NCBI RefSeq assembly: GCF_018263925.1
Contig: NZ_JAEVHF010000006.1
Location: 124,001-188,000, forward strand
From: Kistimonas asteriae
GTDB taxonomy: Bacteria; Pseudomonadota; Gammaproteobacteria; Pseudomonadales; Endozoicomonadaceae
Reading direction: 5' to 3'
DNA length: 64,000 nucleotides
A program made the translations under genes and the position numbers. The notes beneath the pieces are model-generated. The model was not told where the DNA came from and did not search any database. It was given only the letters and a program-made list of their open reading frames with translations. Positions 19,706-29,039 of this stretch are shown here, one piece after another (position 1 is the first letter of the stretch; each line of letters begins with the position of its first letter).

Positions 19706-20092
19706 ATGAGCAACAAGCAGATTATCCACACCGACAAAGCGCCCGCTGCCATCGGCACTTACTCCCAGGCCGTCAAGGTGGGCACAACAGTCTACCTGTC
19801 CGGTCAGATCCCACTGGTGCCGGAAACCATGGAGGTGGTTGAAGGGGATTTCACAACCCAAACCCATCAGGTATTCCGCAACCTGCAGGCCGTTGCCGAA
19901 GCCGCCGGCGGCAACCTGCAGGATGCCGCCAAGATCACCATCTATCTGACAGACCTTGGCAACTTCCAGCTGGTCAACGAAGTCATGGCACAGTACTTCG
20001 AACAACCTTATCCGGCACGGGCCGCCGTCGGCGTCAAAGAATTACCCAAAGGGGTTCCCGTGGAAGTGGAAGCCATTCTGGAACTCAACTGA
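19706..20092 (+). CDS. ridA: RidA family enamine/imine deaminase
   Basis: Hydrolyses reactive enamine/imine intermediates released by PLP enzymes such as threonine dehydratase. The 128 residues begin [23 protein letters not shown] and include [29 protein letters not shown] and the family signature [22 protein letters not shown] with the substrate-carboxylate Arg. It is the spoT-linked copy also seen in Pseudomonas. Its last 8 bases overlap the end of the convergent SDR gene. Confidence 0.95.
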   Translation: MSNKQIIHTDKAPAAIGTYSQAVKVGTTVYLSGQIPLVPETMEVVEGDFTTQTHQVFRNLQAVAEAAGGNLQDAAKITIYLTDLGNFQLVNEVMAQYFEQPYPARAAVGVKELPKGVPVEVEAILELN

Positions 20093-20969
20093 GTTCCAAC
20101 AGCGCTCGATAACCGTCCCTGAAGGATGGATAAAGGAAGCGATAACCCGCTTCCTTTATCCGGGCATTGGAACAACGCTTGCAGCCACGGGCAGGGACAT
20201 CATCTCCAGGTTTCACTGTGATCCCCAGTTGCTTCCCCAGCCAGTCAGTCACTTCATACATAGGTGCCGGATCATCATCAATGCCCAGGTACAATGTTTC
20301 CACATCGTCTCCCTGGCGATCCTTTTCAATTAAATAGTGCAGCATCCCGGCGCAGTCATCCGCATGAATACGGTTGCCATAAACAACCGGTGTCTTGGGA
20401 TATCCCTGTCCGCTTTTTACGCGCCGTAAAAGATAATCTCGTCCAGGACCATAAATCCCGCCAAAACGAATACTGGTAGCGGGAGCAGCAGCCTGCTGAA
20501 GCAGCGCTTCAGCCTCCAGCATGACCTGTCCCGAAAAAGATGTCGGTGATGTGTCTGACGTCTCATCGACCCATTCACCCTTATTCTGGTGATAAACCGC
20601 CGTACTGGAGGTAAAGAAAATACGCTTGGGCAATGCCTTTATCGAAGCGGCTTTAGCCAGAACATGTCGTAAACCCTGCAGATAAACCGCGCGGTAAACG
20701 GACTCATCACGGCTGCCTGCCGCGGCGCAATACACCAGGTAATCCACCGTGTCCGGCCACTCACCCAGATGAATGTCACCGGCTGTCAAATCACCTGCCA
20801 CCCCCTTAACACCTGCTGGCAGCAGATCAGGGTTACGACGAAGCCCCCAGACGTCAAACTGACCGGTTGCCAGAAGGCGCTCTGCCAGGCGACTTCCCAC
20901 ATCACCACAACCCGCGATGAAAACCCTTATCTTTTCTGCCATTGCACTGTTGCCAAAGTCGTTTACCAT
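20085..20969 (-). CDS. NAD(P)-binding epimerase/dehydratase (extended SDR) family protein
   Basis: A Rossmann protein of about 290 residues. The nucleotide site [14 protein letters not shown] is near the N-terminus, followed by GDLTAGD, a YLVYCAA strand, [18 protein letters not shown] with the SDR Ser/Tyr region, [11 protein letters not shown] and [10 protein letters not shown]. The layout resembles YeeZ-type extended SDRs, whose substrates are not firmly known. It overlaps the end of ridA. The start may be ATG 20969 or the ATG nine codons later (20942), which begins [13 protein letters not shown] and fits the fold better. Specificity cannot be assigned. Confidence 0.82.
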   Translation of the reverse strand: MVNDFGNSAMAEKIRVFIAGCGDVGSRLAERLLATGQFDVWGLRRNPDLLPAGVKGVAGDLTAGDIHLGEWPDTVDYLVYCAAAGSRDESVYRAVYLQGLRHVLAKAASIKALPKRIFFTSSTAVYHQNKGEWVDETSDTSPTSFSGQVMLEAEALLQQAAAPATSIRFGGIYGPGRDYLLRRVKSGQGYPKTPVVYGNRIHADDCAGMLHYLIEKDRQGDDVETLYLGIDDDPAPMYEVTDWLGKQLGITVKPGDDVPARGCKRCSNARIKEAGYRFLYPSFRDGYRALLELS

Positions 20970-21022
20970 GGCAGGACATTGTAATAGAAATTTTCAATGG
21001 GCTGCAGCCGGCCCCGTAGCAA

Positions 21023-21046
21023 TACTGTTTATTTTTACAGTACAAT
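21023..21046 (+). promoter_or_regulatory. Inverted repeat and -10-like element before oxyR
   Basis: TACTGT (21023-21028) and ACAGTA (21037-21042) are inverted around an A+T-rich 8-base spacer, overlapping TACAAT (21041-21046), eight bases before the oxyR ATG. It could be an autoregulatory operator overlapping the promoter; if TACAAT is the -10, the transcript would be nearly leaderless. Evidence is sequence shape only. Confidence 0.35.
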
Positions 21047-21053
21047 AGCGACC

Positions 21054-21995
21054 ATGACACTGACAGAACTTCGATACATCGTAGCCCTCGCCCAGGAGCG
21101 GCATTTTGGCAAAGCCGCCGAGCGCTGCTTTGTCAGTCAACCGACGCTCAGTGTTGGCGTAAAAAAACTGGAAGATGAACTGGGCATTGCTATCTTTGAG
21201 CGCAGCAAAACGGCGGTTCGCGTTACACCGCTGGGTGAAAAGGTCATCGAACAGGCACAGAAGGTGCTCGAAGAAACCAGCGCTATCAAGGAAATCGCCA
21301 GCATGGGCAAGGATCAATTGTCCAGCCCGCTGCGTGTCGGTGCCATTTACACGATCGGCCCTTACCTGTTCCCACACCTGATTCCTCAACTGACAAAAAC
21401 GGCGCCAACAATGCCGCTGTATATTGAGGAAAATTTCACCGCGGTCTTACGACAGAAACTGCGCATGGGTGAACTGGATGCCATTATCATTGCCCTGCCG
21501 TTTACAGAACCGGACGTCGTGACCAAACCCCTTTACGATGAGCCGTTTACCGTACTGATGCCCGGCAGTCATCCTTGGGCAAAGCAAAAAACCATCGATC
21601 CTCTCAGCCTTCAGGTAGAGGATGTGCTGATGCTGGGTGAAGGCCACTGTTTCCGTGATCAGGTGCTGGCCGCCTGTCCTGCGCTGACCAATAAGAAAGA
21701 TAATACCCAGAACAATAATGGCCATATGGATATCGAAGCCAGTTCGCTGGAAACGATCCGCCACATGGTCGCATCGGGGATGGGTATCACGGTCCTGCCG
21801 ATGTCCGCTGCCGATGACCGACACTATGCTGAAGGATTGCTGACCACCCGCCCCTTCAAGTCGCCTGCACCATCAAGAACGGTGGCGCTTGCCTGGCGAG
21901 CCAGCTTCCCGCGCACCAAAGCCATCGACGTGCTGGAACAAGCCATCCGCCTATGTTCCACCCAGCCCATTAAAGGCAAACCTGTTAAAAGGTAG
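21054..21995 (+). CDS. oxyR: Peroxide-sensing LysR regulator OxyR
   Basis: Counted from ATG 21054 (MTLTELRYIVALAQERHFGKAAERCFVSQPTLS), the peroxide-sensing cysteines fall at positions 199 and 208 within GHCFRDQVL...AC, exactly as in E. coli OxyR, which makes the assignment firm. The winged helix-turn-helix fills the first 65 residues and the periplasmic-binding-protein-like domain the rest, with GMGITVLPMSA near the C-terminus. On oxidation these cysteines form a disulfide and the protein activates catalase, peroxiredoxin and related genes. An upstream in-frame start at 20997 would add unrelated residues. recG starts 8 bases downstream, the conserved oxyR-recG pair. Confidence 0.95.
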   Translation: MTLTELRYIVALAQERHFGKAAERCFVSQPTLSVGVKKLEDELGIAIFERSKTAVRVTPLGEKVIEQAQKVLEETSAIKEIASMGKDQLSSPLRVGAIYTIGPYLFPHLIPQLTKTAPTMPLYIEENFTAVLRQKLRMGELDAIIIALPFTEPDVVTKPLYDEPFTVLMPGSHPWAKQKTIDPLSLQVEDVLMLGEGHCFRDQVLAACPALTNKKDNTQNNNGHMDIEASSLETIRHMVASGMGITVLPMSAADDRHYAEGLLTTRPFKSPAPSRTVALAWRASFPRTKAIDVLEQAIRLCSTQPIKGKPVKR

Positions 21996-22003
21996 TCCCG
22001 GCC

Positions 22004-24082
22004 ATGGCGGATAAACTGCATGAAATCCCGGTCACCAGTCTGAAAGGCGTAGGCGCAGCGCTGGCAGACAAACTCGCAAAGATCGGGATTCATACCCTGC
22101 AGGATCTGCTCTTTCATCTGCCTCTGCGCTACCAGGATCGTACCCGGATCACACCGCTAGGCGCCCTGCAGTTTGGGATGGACGCGGTTATCCAGGGCAC
22201 GGTTGTGGCCGCCGATATCGTCAATGGTCGTCGACGCAGCCTGCTCTGTCGGGTTCAGGATGGTACCGGCTCCATCAGCCTCCGGTTTTATCACTTCAGT
22301 GGAGCCCAGCGTAATACGATGAAACGGGGCGCCATCATACGTTGCTTTGGCGAACCCCGCCGGGGCGCCAGCGGCCTGGAGATGTACCATCCGGAATACC
22401 GCATTGTCTCTGACGATCAAACGACAAGCGTTGAAGATACCCTGACGCCTGTCTACCCCAGTACAGAAGGCCTGACCCAACAACGTTTGCGTGCACTCTG
22501 TACTCAGGCGCTGGGGTTTATGCGTCATGTAGATGCATTGCAGGAATGGCTTCCCACCACCCTGCTCAGCGCCTATCACCAGTGGCCCCTGGTTGAAGCC
22601 ATACGCTACCTTCACAACCCACCGCCGGATGCTGACATAGAGACCATGCTGGAAGGACAGCATCCTGCCCAGCAACGCCTGGCCTTTGAAGAGCTGCTGG
22701 CCCATCACCTCAGCCTGCAGAAAATACGTCTCCGTATTCGTCGGCAAGAAGGGCATCCCATGCCTGCCCGGCAACGATTGACGACACAATTCCTTGAACA
22801 GTTGCCGTTCAAGCCGACCGGTGCGCAGCAACGTGTCGCAAAGGAGATCGGTCAGGATCTCAGCCAGTCTGCCCCCATGCTTCGCCTGGTTCAGGGGGAT
22901 GTCGGCTCAGGCAAAACGGTTGTCGCTGCATTGGCCGCGTTGCAGGCTGTCGAGAATGATTTCCAGGCGGCCTTAATGGCGCCTACCGAAATCCTGGCGG
23001 AACAGCATTACACGAATTTCAGCCAATGGCTGCGACCATTGGGTATCACTGTCGCCTGGCTGACCGGTAAAACCAAAGGCAAAAAACGCGAACAGCAGCT
23101 GGAGTTGATCCGCACCGGTGAAGCGGCTGTCATTATTGGCACCCATGCCCTGTTCCAGGAAGACGTCACCTTTAACCGTCTTGGTCTGGCCATTATTGAT
23201 GAGCAACACCGCTTTGGTGTCCATCAGCGGCTCGCCCTGAAAGAAAAAGGCCATGGCGCCACGCCACATCAATTGATCATGACAGCGACACCCATTCCGC
23301 GTACGCTGGCCATGAGCGTCTATTCAGACTTGGACTGTTCCGTCATTGATGAGCTTCCCCCCGGACGAACACCGGTCAACACGATTGTGATCAGCGATGA
23401 CCGTCGCGACCAGATTATTGAGCGGGTTCGCAGCGCCTGTCTGGAAGGTCGCCAGGCCTACTGGGTCTGCACATTGATTGAAGAATCCGAAGCATTGCAA
23501 TGCCAGGCGGCTGAAGTCACTGCGGAGCAACTACGAGAACTGTTACCTGAACTGTCCATCGGGTTGATCCATGGTCGTATGAAAGCGGCCGAAAAGGCTG
23601 AGGTCATGGAAGCATTCAAGGAAGGCCACCTACACCTTCTGATAGCCACGACGGTCATTGAGGTCGGCGTAGATGTTCCCAATGCCAGTTTGATGATTAT
23701 CGAAAACCCAGAGCGCCTGGGACTTGCCCAGCTCCATCAGCTTCGCGGCCGGGTCGGACGAGGGAAAGTCGCCAGTCACTGCGTCCTGATGTACCACGGT
23801 CCGCTATCCCAGCAGGGAAAAGAGCGCCTGCAGGTCATGCGTGATTCCACAGACGGCTTTGTTATTGCTGAAAAGGACCTGGAATTACGCGGCCCCGGCG
23901 AAGTACTCGGCACCCGCCAGACCGGTATGATTGATTTCCGGGTCGCAGACCTACAGCGCGATGAACAGCTCCTCGACACCGTCAAACAAGCCGCCAGCCT
24001 GTTAATGGCTGAACACGCGGAAAGCATAGAACCCCTGATTCGCCGCTGGCTGCCACAGGGCGACCGTTACGCTGAAGCATGA
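22004..24082 (+). CDS. recG: ATP-dependent DNA helicase RecG
   Basis: Remodels stalled forks and branched DNA. At 692 residues it is full length: the wedge/OB domain with SLKGVGAALADKLAKIGI and HLPLRYQDRT, helicase motif I GDVGSGKT near residue 298, motif II as DEQH near 400 (the DExQ form typical of RecG), motif III TATPIPRTL, and C-terminal motifs ATTVIEVGVDVPNASLMIIENPERLGLAQLHQLRGRVGRG. The TRG region follows with ELRGPGEVLGTRQTG. It forms a tight unit with oxyR. Confidence 0.97.
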   Translation: MADKLHEIPVTSLKGVGAALADKLAKIGIHTLQDLLFHLPLRYQDRTRITPLGALQFGMDAVIQGTVVAADIVNGRRRSLLCRVQDGTGSISLRFYHFSGAQRNTMKRGAIIRCFGEPRRGASGLEMYHPEYRIVSDDQTTSVEDTLTPVYPSTEGLTQQRLRALCTQALGFMRHVDALQEWLPTTLLSAYHQWPLVEAIRYLHNPPPDADIETMLEGQHPAQQRLAFEELLAHHLSLQKIRLRIRRQEGHPMPARQRLTTQFLEQLPFKPTGAQQRVAKEIGQDLSQSAPMLRLVQGDVGSGKTVVAALAALQAVENDFQAALMAPTEILAEQHYTNFSQWLRPLGITVAWLTGKTKGKKREQQLELIRTGEAAVIIGTHALFQEDVTFNRLGLAIIDEQHRFGVHQRLALKEKGHGATPHQLIMTATPIPRTLAMSVYSDLDCSVIDELPPGRTPVNTIVISDDRRDQIIERVRSACLEGRQAYWVCTLIEESEALQCQAAEVTAEQLRELLPELSIGLIHGRMKAAEKAEVMEAFKEGHLHLLIATTVIEVGVDVPNASLMIIENPERLGLAQLHQLRGRVGRGKVASHCVLMYHGPLSQQGKERLQVMRDSTDGFVIAEKDLELRGPGEVLGTRQTGMIDFRVADLQRDEQLLDTVKQAASLLMAEHAESIEPLIRRWLPQGDRYAEA

Positions 24083-24152
24083 AACTAGTCGCGCAATCTA
24101 TTGTCCAAATAACTAACACCTTGGATTTATTGCAGACCGTGGGTAAACCAGC

Positions 24153-25631
24153 ATGGAAGCGACGAGTGCTTACGACCAAAGTAGCAGGTTAATTGTAAAA
24201 CCTTCAGATAAGAAGCCCGCTGAGAGTGGCTATTTTGCATGGCTTTCTAAACGCCAGGTTTCTGAAAAACATGGGTTAATGGAAACCTTTACTCAAAACA
24301 TCCCGTGTTCCACTAATAGCAGGCCGATTGCAGATATGTTCTGTGCTCACCGCTATATTCCCAATGCGCTGAACAAGCCTATTTCATGGAGTGGAATAGG
24401 AGAGACCGCTCGCCGTTGGATGCCCAGTTCTCAAAAAACAGTCGTTATGCCTGAGCACCTTGCCGAGGAAATCAAGCAATACCAGAAAGAAGTACAAGCA
24501 GAAATGACCGATGATGGTGAATTTGTCTGGATTGATGAGCCCCCTGCGGGCATGAATAATTCAACAGAAAGTGTATTTCAATGCCATGATTGCAGAACAT
24601 TACCGAGTATATATGCCACCGATAATGCACTACTGCAGTCACTCGGCCACGATCCGGAACACTGCCAAAGTATTATGGCACCGGTGACTATCGACGACAT
24701 CAGCAGATTCCATATTCGCCAATCAAAACTACGCAGTAATTGCTATGTGCTTGCACCATTGGCTGCAATGCTCATTTCACCCATGGCTCAAAACCATATT
24801 CAGTCCATTATTTCTATTCAGACTCATACTCATCTGAATGATCAAAACAATAACGAAACCTACACAACAGCAACGGTTTTATTAAAAGATCATGAAACGC
24901 AAGAAACCGTTCCCGTGACAGTCACCTGTGATCCACTCGTGAGTGAACGTGGACACAATATCTATTCCAACAACCATCATGATTTATGGGTAACAATCAT
25001 TGAAAAAGCCATACATGCTTACCTCATCGCAAAATGTAACCAGATCGAGACACGCCCTCCAAATCAAGATCCCAATACACGTGAACACGATATGTCTGAC
25101 GATCCCGATGGCGTACTTCTTTCCCTACAATCACTGCAAGCAGATGCCTCACCCTACTCTGATACGGATGATTTAAAAGGCGACAAAAAAACGATATTCG
25201 ACCATGGCGATGCCAACATTACCTATAAAGTCCTGCCCTATCACCCTGACACTAATAACAATCAATATCTGAAACCGTTAAAAGAGCTGGACGATGACCA
25301 AATAAAGAGTCTGCGCCGTCACATCAACGATCGAAAACCTGCCGTACTGGCCACCGATTTCTGCATCACCGGTGCACTCACAATGCCGGTGACAGGCCTT
25401 AAGCCAGGTCATATCTATGCCGTTCTGGGTGAAGGTCATGAAATGGTGGATGGGAAACCGGGACGAGCAGGCGTATTTATCTATGATCCTTATGGTGAAC
25501 AACAAACAGAAATTCGAGACTTGAAAATTGATGGCAACAATCAGGTAACTGCCGACTTCAGCAAAGGGGCCATCTTGTTCGAACCCTATGACACACTTGC
25601 TCAACGATTTTATAAGGCCACTCTCTATTGA
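24153..25631 (+). CDS. Calpain-like cysteine protease domain protein, candidate effector
   Basis: The 492 residues carry a calpain (family C2) layout. IRQSKLRSNCYVLAPLAAML at 188-207 places Cys197 at the head of a helix as in calpain Gly-Asp-Cys-Trp. A beta-rich stretch (ATVLLKDHETQETVPVTV) leads to DLWVTIIEKAIHAYL at 277-291, matching the calpain ELWxxLLEKAYAK element. GLKPGHIYAVLGEG supplies His420, and VFIYDPYGE gives Asp445 where calpains have the Asn of NPWG. The first 170 residues are unique. No signal peptide or membrane segment is seen, so export would need a dedicated secretion system. Codon use is A+T-rich compared with recG. The gene stands alone between recG and the arsenic operon and ends in its own terminator. 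The family call is pattern-based; proteolytic activity is untested. Confidence 0.68.
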   Translation: MEATSAYDQSSRLIVKPSDKKPAESGYFAWLSKRQVSEKHGLMETFTQNIPCSTNSRPIADMFCAHRYIPNALNKPISWSGIGETARRWMPSSQKTVVMPEHLAEEIKQYQKEVQAEMTDDGEFVWIDEPPAGMNNSTESVFQCHDCRTLPSIYATDNALLQSLGHDPEHCQSIMAPVTIDDISRFHIRQSKLRSNCYVLAPLAAMLISPMAQNHIQSIISIQTHTHLNDQNNNETYTTATVLLKDHETQETVPVTVTCDPLVSERGHNIYSNNHHDLWVTIIEKAIHAYLIAKCNQIETRPPNQDPNTREHDMSDDPDGVLLSLQSLQADASPYSDTDDLKGDKKTIFDHGDANITYKVLPYHPDTNNNQYLKPLKELDDDQIKSLRRHINDRKPAVLATDFCITGALTMPVTGLKPGHIYAVLGEGHEMVDGKPGRAGVFIYDPYGEQQTEIRDLKIDGNNQVTADFSKGAILFEPYDTLAQRFYKATLY

Positions 25632-25643
25632 CCAATAAAATGC

Positions 25644-25683
25644 ATGAGGTAATACATCTAGAACGTTATTACCTCATTAATTT
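25644..25683. terminator. Bidirectional terminator between calpain-like gene and acr3
   Basis: ATGAGGTAATA (25644-25654) and TATTACCTCAT (25667-25677) form a perfect 11-bp stem with a 12-base loop, followed by TAATTTT. It lies between convergent genes. Confidence 0.85.
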
Positions 25684-25697
25684 TCCATATTTTGATG

Positions 25698-26714
25698 TCA
25701 CAGATACTGGCTAAATTGAGAGCGTGTCCGATTAGCGTATGCCACCAGAGAGAGCATCACCGGCACTTCAACCAGAACACCCACAACAGTTGCCAAAGCA
25801 GCCCCTGAACTCAAACCAAACAGACTGATCGCTACAGCTACCGCCAACTCAAAGAAATTGGATGCGCCAATCATCCCACCAGGTGCTGCAATGCAATGAG
25901 GCTGTTTCCACTTTCTCATCCAGACATAGGCAATGGCAAAAATCAGGTACGTCTGCAGCAACAGCGGAATCGCGATCATCACAATATCCAGCGGATTGCT
26001 GAGGATTTTTTCTGCCTGGAAACCAAACAGCAGTATTACTGTGCCTACTAACCCGACGATAGACAGCGGTTTCAGTTTCGCACCCAGCGTCTGCAGGGCT
26101 GACTCAGAGCGCATAACCTTACGCGTCAACCAACCGGCCAGCAGCGGGATAACAACAAACAGTGAAACGGACAGCAACAGTGTATCCCATGGCACAAAGA
26201 CATCCGTCACGCCCAGAAGGAATGCGGCAATAGGTGCAAAAGCGATAATCATCACCAGATCATTCACAGCCACCTGTACCAGGGTATAGTTCGGATCGCC
26301 TTTGGTCATTTGACTCCAGACAAACACCATCGCCGTGCACGGCGCCACGCCCAGCAGGATCATACCAGCAATATATTGTTCACCCAGTTCTGCCGGAATC
26401 CAGGCAGAGAAAATGTGTCGCATGAACAGAACAGCCAATAACGCCATGGTGAAGGGTTTGATCAACCAGTTCACCGTCAGGGTAACCACCAACCCTTTAG
26501 GACGACGATGGACATTTTTCACCGAGGTAAAGTCCACCTGCATCATCATCGGGTAGATCATCAGCCAGATCAGCACAGCGATAGGAAAATTGATGCTGGC
26601 GTATTCCAGCTCGCCCAACCAGGCGAACTGCGCCTGAAAGATTAACCCACCCACAATACCGGCCAGCATGCCAAGGCCAACCCAGACACTCAGGTAACGC
26701 TCAAAAATACCCAT
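25698..26714 (-). CDS. acr3: Arsenite efflux permease ACR3
   Basis: A ten-helix inner-membrane exporter of arsenite. The 338 residues start [19 protein letters not shown] and contain the diagnostic [24 protein letters not shown] with the Cys needed for arsenite transport in the family, plus [13 protein letters not shown]. The start at 26714 has AGGAGA six bases upstream; a longer frame adds unrelated residues. It is the last gene of arsR-arsC-acr3, beginning 10 bases after arsC ends. Confidence 0.95.
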   Translation of the reverse strand: MGIFERYLSVWVGLGMLAGIVGGLIFQAQFAWLGELEYASINFPIAVLIWLMIYPMMMQVDFTSVKNVHRRPKGLVVTLTVNWLIKPFTMALLAVLFMRHIFSAWIPAELGEQYIAGMILLGVAPCTAMVFVWSQMTKGDPNYTLVQVAVNDLVMIIAFAPIAAFLLGVTDVFVPWDTLLLSVSLFVVIPLLAGWLTRKVMRSESALQTLGAKLKPLSIVGLVGTVILLFGFQAEKILSNPLDIVMIAIPLLLQTYLIFAIAYVWMRKWKQPHCIAAPGGMIGASNFFELAVAVAISLFGLSSGAALATVVGVLVEVPVMLSLVAYANRTRSQFSQYL

Positions 26715-26724
26715 ATCATGTCTC

Positions 26725-27201
26725 CTATATGGACTGTTCGTGAATCTGTGCGAGAGCACTCAGCCATTCGCTGTCAGACAGGGCGTCCGGTAATGCGATT
26801 AATGCGCTGATCCGTTGCTCCAATTGCTGGAAAGTCTGTTCAAACGCAGCATTGACGGTTTTCTGGTCACCTGTCACCTCTGCCGGATCGGGTAATCCCC
26901 AGTGCACTTTCTGTGCTTTGCCGGGAAATATCGGGCAGGCCTCTGCCGCTGCGTTGTCACAGACTGTGATAACCAGATCAATGGGCGTTTCAGTAAATGA
27001 CTCAAGTCCCTTACTACCAAGCCCGGAGGTGTCTACGTCATGCTGCTGTAAAACCGATAACGCACCAGAATTCACCTGACCGGCTGGTTGGCTGCCCGCA
27101 CTGTAGCCAGTGAACCGCGTCCCACCGAGATGGTTAATTAATGCTTCACCGATGACACTACGGCAAGAGTTGCCTGTACATAAAACCAGAATATTCTTCA
27201 T
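26725..27201 (-). CDS. arsC: Arsenate reductase, low-molecular-weight phosphatase type
   Basis: Reduces arsenate to arsenite for export. The CX5R loop CTGNSCR lies at residues 8-14, and two further cysteines at 81 and 89 ([11 protein letters not shown]) match the three-cysteine relay of thioredoxin-coupled Ars[12 protein letters not shown] provides the catalytic Asp loop. The start at 27201 begins [15 protein letters not shown]; an in-frame upstream extension of 30 residues has no family match and would run through a palindromic operator. Product length is 158 residues. Confidence 0.93.
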   Translation of the reverse strand: MKNILVLCTGNSCRSVIGEALINHLGGTRFTGYSAGSQPAGQVNSGALSVLQQHDVDTSGLGSKGLESFTETPIDLVITVCDNAAAEACPIFPGKAQKVHWGLPDPAEVTGDQKTVNAAFEQTFQQLEQRISALIALPDALSDSEWLSALAQIHEQSI

Positions 27202-27220
27202 AACTTGAACCCTTTTTACG

Positions 27221-27242
27221 TTAATCGACGAATAACGATTAA
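27221..27242 (-). promoter_or_regulatory. Inverted repeat between arsR and arsC
   Basis: TTAATCG (27221-27227) and CGATTAA (27236-27242) are inverted around 8 bases, 20 bases upstream of arsC. It shares the ATCG/CGAT core with the repeat upstream of arsR, suggesting a second ArsR site and an internal promoter. Confidence 0.5.
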
Positions 27243-27296
27243 AGAATGCTAAAAAATACCCGGAACATGGTCGGTCCAGGTACAGGGTCATCAGAT

Positions 27297-27611
27297 TTAC
27301 AGGTAATCAAGCAATGTCCGGAACTGCGCCACTGCTTCAGTGTTCAATGAAAAGCAGGTCCGCGGATGCTGCACTTCCGCATGGATAAAACCGGCTTCCC
27401 GCAAGATGCGCAAATGCTCAGACACCGTTGACTGAGCCAGCCCCAGCTGTTCCACGAGGTCACTGCCAAGACAGCTGTCACTGACTGTCAGAATCCGCAG
27501 CAGCCGGATCCTGGCAGGATGTGCCAAGGCCTTCGCGCAGGTGGCCAATGCCTGTTCCCGTGCTTCATCCACGGCAATATCGTTAAGGCTACTCAGACAT
27601 TGTTGTGTCAT
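27297..27611 (-). CDS. arsR: ArsR/SmtB family arsenic-responsive repressor
   Basis: A winged-helix repressor that releases DNA on binding arsenite. HPARIRLLRIL and LGSDLVEQLGLAQSTVSEHLRILREAGFI are the ArsR recognition region. The CVC metal site of E. coli ArsR is absent; cysteines occur at 5, 25, 47 and 86, so a different thiol set would bind arsenite, as seen in other ArsR subtypes. The ATG at 27611 (MTQQCLSSLND) is chosen; an earlier ATG at 27629 and a TTG at 27635 lie inside the operator palindrome. First gene of the ars operon. Confidence 0.9.
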   Translation of the reverse strand: MTQQCLSSLNDIAVDEAREQALATCAKALAHPARIRLLRILTVSDSCLGSDLVEQLGLAQSTVSEHLRILREAGFIHAEVQHPRTCFSLNTEAVAQFRTLLDYL

Positions 27612-27622
27612 GGCTATCAAAC

Positions 27623-27648
27623 CCTTCATCGTCAATCGACGATGAAGG
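27623..27648 (-). promoter_or_regulatory. ArsR operator candidate upstream of arsR
   Basis: A perfect 11-bp inverted repeat (27623-27633 and 27638-27648, CCTTCATCGTC with its complement) around AATC lies 12 bases before the chosen arsR ATG. Size and position suit an autoregulatory ArsR operator. Confidence 0.7.
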
Positions 27649-27703
27649 TATAAAACCCACGTTTGTCTGTCAATCGGTTTTCACCGCAGCAGACAACAAC
27701 CCA

Positions 27704-28108
27704 TCAAGCCGCTTTTTTGGGTTCGGCGCTTTTCGATTTTTTCTTTTTCCCGGGCTTCAGGTACTTGGTCAGTGACTGGAACCACATGACCAGCGCAGGG
27801 TTACCCTGGATAACGATATCCCTGTCCTGAATACCCTGCATGAAAGCGACCTGGGCATTCTTGGCTGTCAGCGCCTTGAGCCCTTTCTCGGCAGAGGTAA
27901 AGTTAATGGCAAACGCTGGGGAATCCACAGCCCCCCTGCGTGCACGGACACGCTCATCCTTCACAACGTAATGGCGGGCAACGCCATCATCACTGGTAAT
28001 CTGAAATACCAGGTCTTTGTCTTCCAGCTTTTTCCGGAAATCCGGGTTAGTGCGGCTGGCGCGTGCCATTAACAAGCCCAGCGCCCAAAGCAGCAAGCGA
28101 AATTTCAT
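27704..28108 (-). CDS. SCP2-like lipid-carrier fold protein
   Basis: The 134 residues begin with a hydrophobic stretch (FRLLLWALGLLMARA) that may anchor the protein. The following domain has an SCP-2-like pattern: KDLVFQITSDDGVARHYVVKD, SPAFAINFTSAEKGLKALT, AQVAFMQGIQDRDIVIQGNPALVMWFQSL. A very basic Lys-rich tail closes it. Similar small SCP2 proteins are found near recG and hupB in Pseudomonas, but no specific role is established. Fold assignment is moderate. Confidence 0.7.
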   Translation of the reverse strand: MKFRLLLWALGLLMARASRTNPDFRKKLEDKDLVFQITSDDGVARHYVVKDERVRARRGAVDSPAFAINFTSAEKGLKALTAKNAQVAFMQGIQDRDIVIQGNPALVMWFQSLTKYLKPGKKKKSKSAEPKKAA

Positions 28109-28230
28109 TCTAAGACTCCCCCGTGGGTGTTTCCTGATTCAGCCGAGGCATTCTAGCGGGTGGCAACGATATGTACAGTGGCAGGGATGGTATGAGGGTC
28201 AACATCAAGGGTCAGTGACAAGACGACATA

Positions 28231-28253
28231 CTGGCCGGCTTATGGCCGGCCAG
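28231..28253 (-). terminator. Hairpin downstream of hupB
   Basis: CTGGCCGGC (28231-28239) and GCCGGCCAG (28245-28253) form a perfect 9-bp G+C-rich stem with a 5-base loop, ten bases beyond the hupB stop. There is no T run, so it may act as a 3'-end stabiliser or factor-assisted terminator. Confidence 0.55.
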
Positions 28254-28263
28254 ATAACAGGAA

Positions 28264-28539
28264 TCAGTCGTTTACCGCTTCCTTGAGTGCCTTACCGGGC
28301 TTGAAGCCAACAGTGGTGCTGGCCTTGATCTGGATCGGTTCACCGGTCTGGGGATTTTTGCCCATGCGAGCACCACGCTCACGGGATTCGAAAGAACCAA
28401 AGCCGATCAGGTTTACTGATTCCTTACGCTCAAGCGCCTTGGTAATTTCATCAAGGAGAACGTTCAGAGCATCAGTGGCTTTGTCTTTGGTGAGTTCAGT
28501 ACGGTCAGCGATAGCATCAACAAGGTCTGGTTTGCGCAT
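28264..28539 (-). CDS. hupB: HU family nucleoid protein
   Basis: The 91 residues match HU: MRKPDLVDAIADRTELTK, then NLIGFGSFESRERGARMGKNPQTGEPIQI, the DNA-binding arm signature, and VGFKPGKALKEAV. HU bends DNA non-specifically as a dimer. AGGGA precedes the start. The second-copy HU near recG/rubredoxin in Pseudomonas occupies the same place, so the symbol is given by position and could be another HU paralogue. Confidence 0.9.
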   Translation of the reverse strand: MRKPDLVDAIADRTELTKDKATDALNVLLDEITKALERKESVNLIGFGSFESRERGARMGKNPQTGEPIQIKASTTVGFKPGKALKEAVND

Positions 28540-28808
28540 ATTCTTCCCTCTCGACTCCTTGGAGTATTTTTTCTTCTTTTGGTTTTTCCATACCGGGCCA
28601 ATTCCTGTACCCGGAGAGAAAGCTGCCTGACACCGTGTGTTGTGGTGCAGAACTCAACCTTAAAACAGTCCGCTACTGCAGGGCAATACCCTGAAGCCCT
28701 CTACTCTCTGGAAAAACTGTCAATTTATCGAAGCGTTGCCAGAAAAAACACAACAGATAGTCTGTCAGTGAAACCCGTGACTCGATATATGGGATTTTGA
28801 TTTTTTCT
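28540..28808. other. hupB upstream / rubredoxin downstream region
   Basis: A 269-base gap containing the hupB ribosome site and presumably its promoter. A short AGGG/CCCT hairpin lies near 28680-28692. No convincing ORF. Confidence 0.4.
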
Positions 28809-29018
28809 TTACAAAATCAGCTTCATCTCAAAATCCTGTTTGCCGGTACCGCAATCCGGGCACAACCAGTCCTCCGGTACATCCTCCCAGCGGGTACCCG
28901 GCGCGATACCGTCTTCCGGCCATCCCTCGGCCTCATCGTAAATAAATCCACAGACAACGCATTGCCACTTTCGCCATCCTTCCTGTGGCGTGCTGCCGGT
29001 CTGCAAGCCCGGTGACAT
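28809..29018 (-). CDS. rubA: Rubredoxin
   Basis: A small iron carrier with the two CxxC pairs that bind Fe: Cys20/Cys23 ([13 protein letters not shown]) and Cys53/Cys56 (CPDCGTGK), and the conserved [15 protein letters not shown] between them. In related bacteria it passes electrons to oxygenases or peroxide-detoxifying enzymes. Its site between HU and phoR/ubiA matches Pseudomonas, where rubredoxins are at the same locus. The N-terminal 18 residues before the domain are longer than usual and the start is uncertain. Confidence 0.93.
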   Translation of the reverse strand: MSPGLQTGSTPQEGWRKWQCVVCGFIYDEAEGWPEDGIAPGTRWEDVPEDWLCPDCGTGKQDFEMKLIL

Positions 29019-29039
29019 GACAAACCACGAATCAATGTA

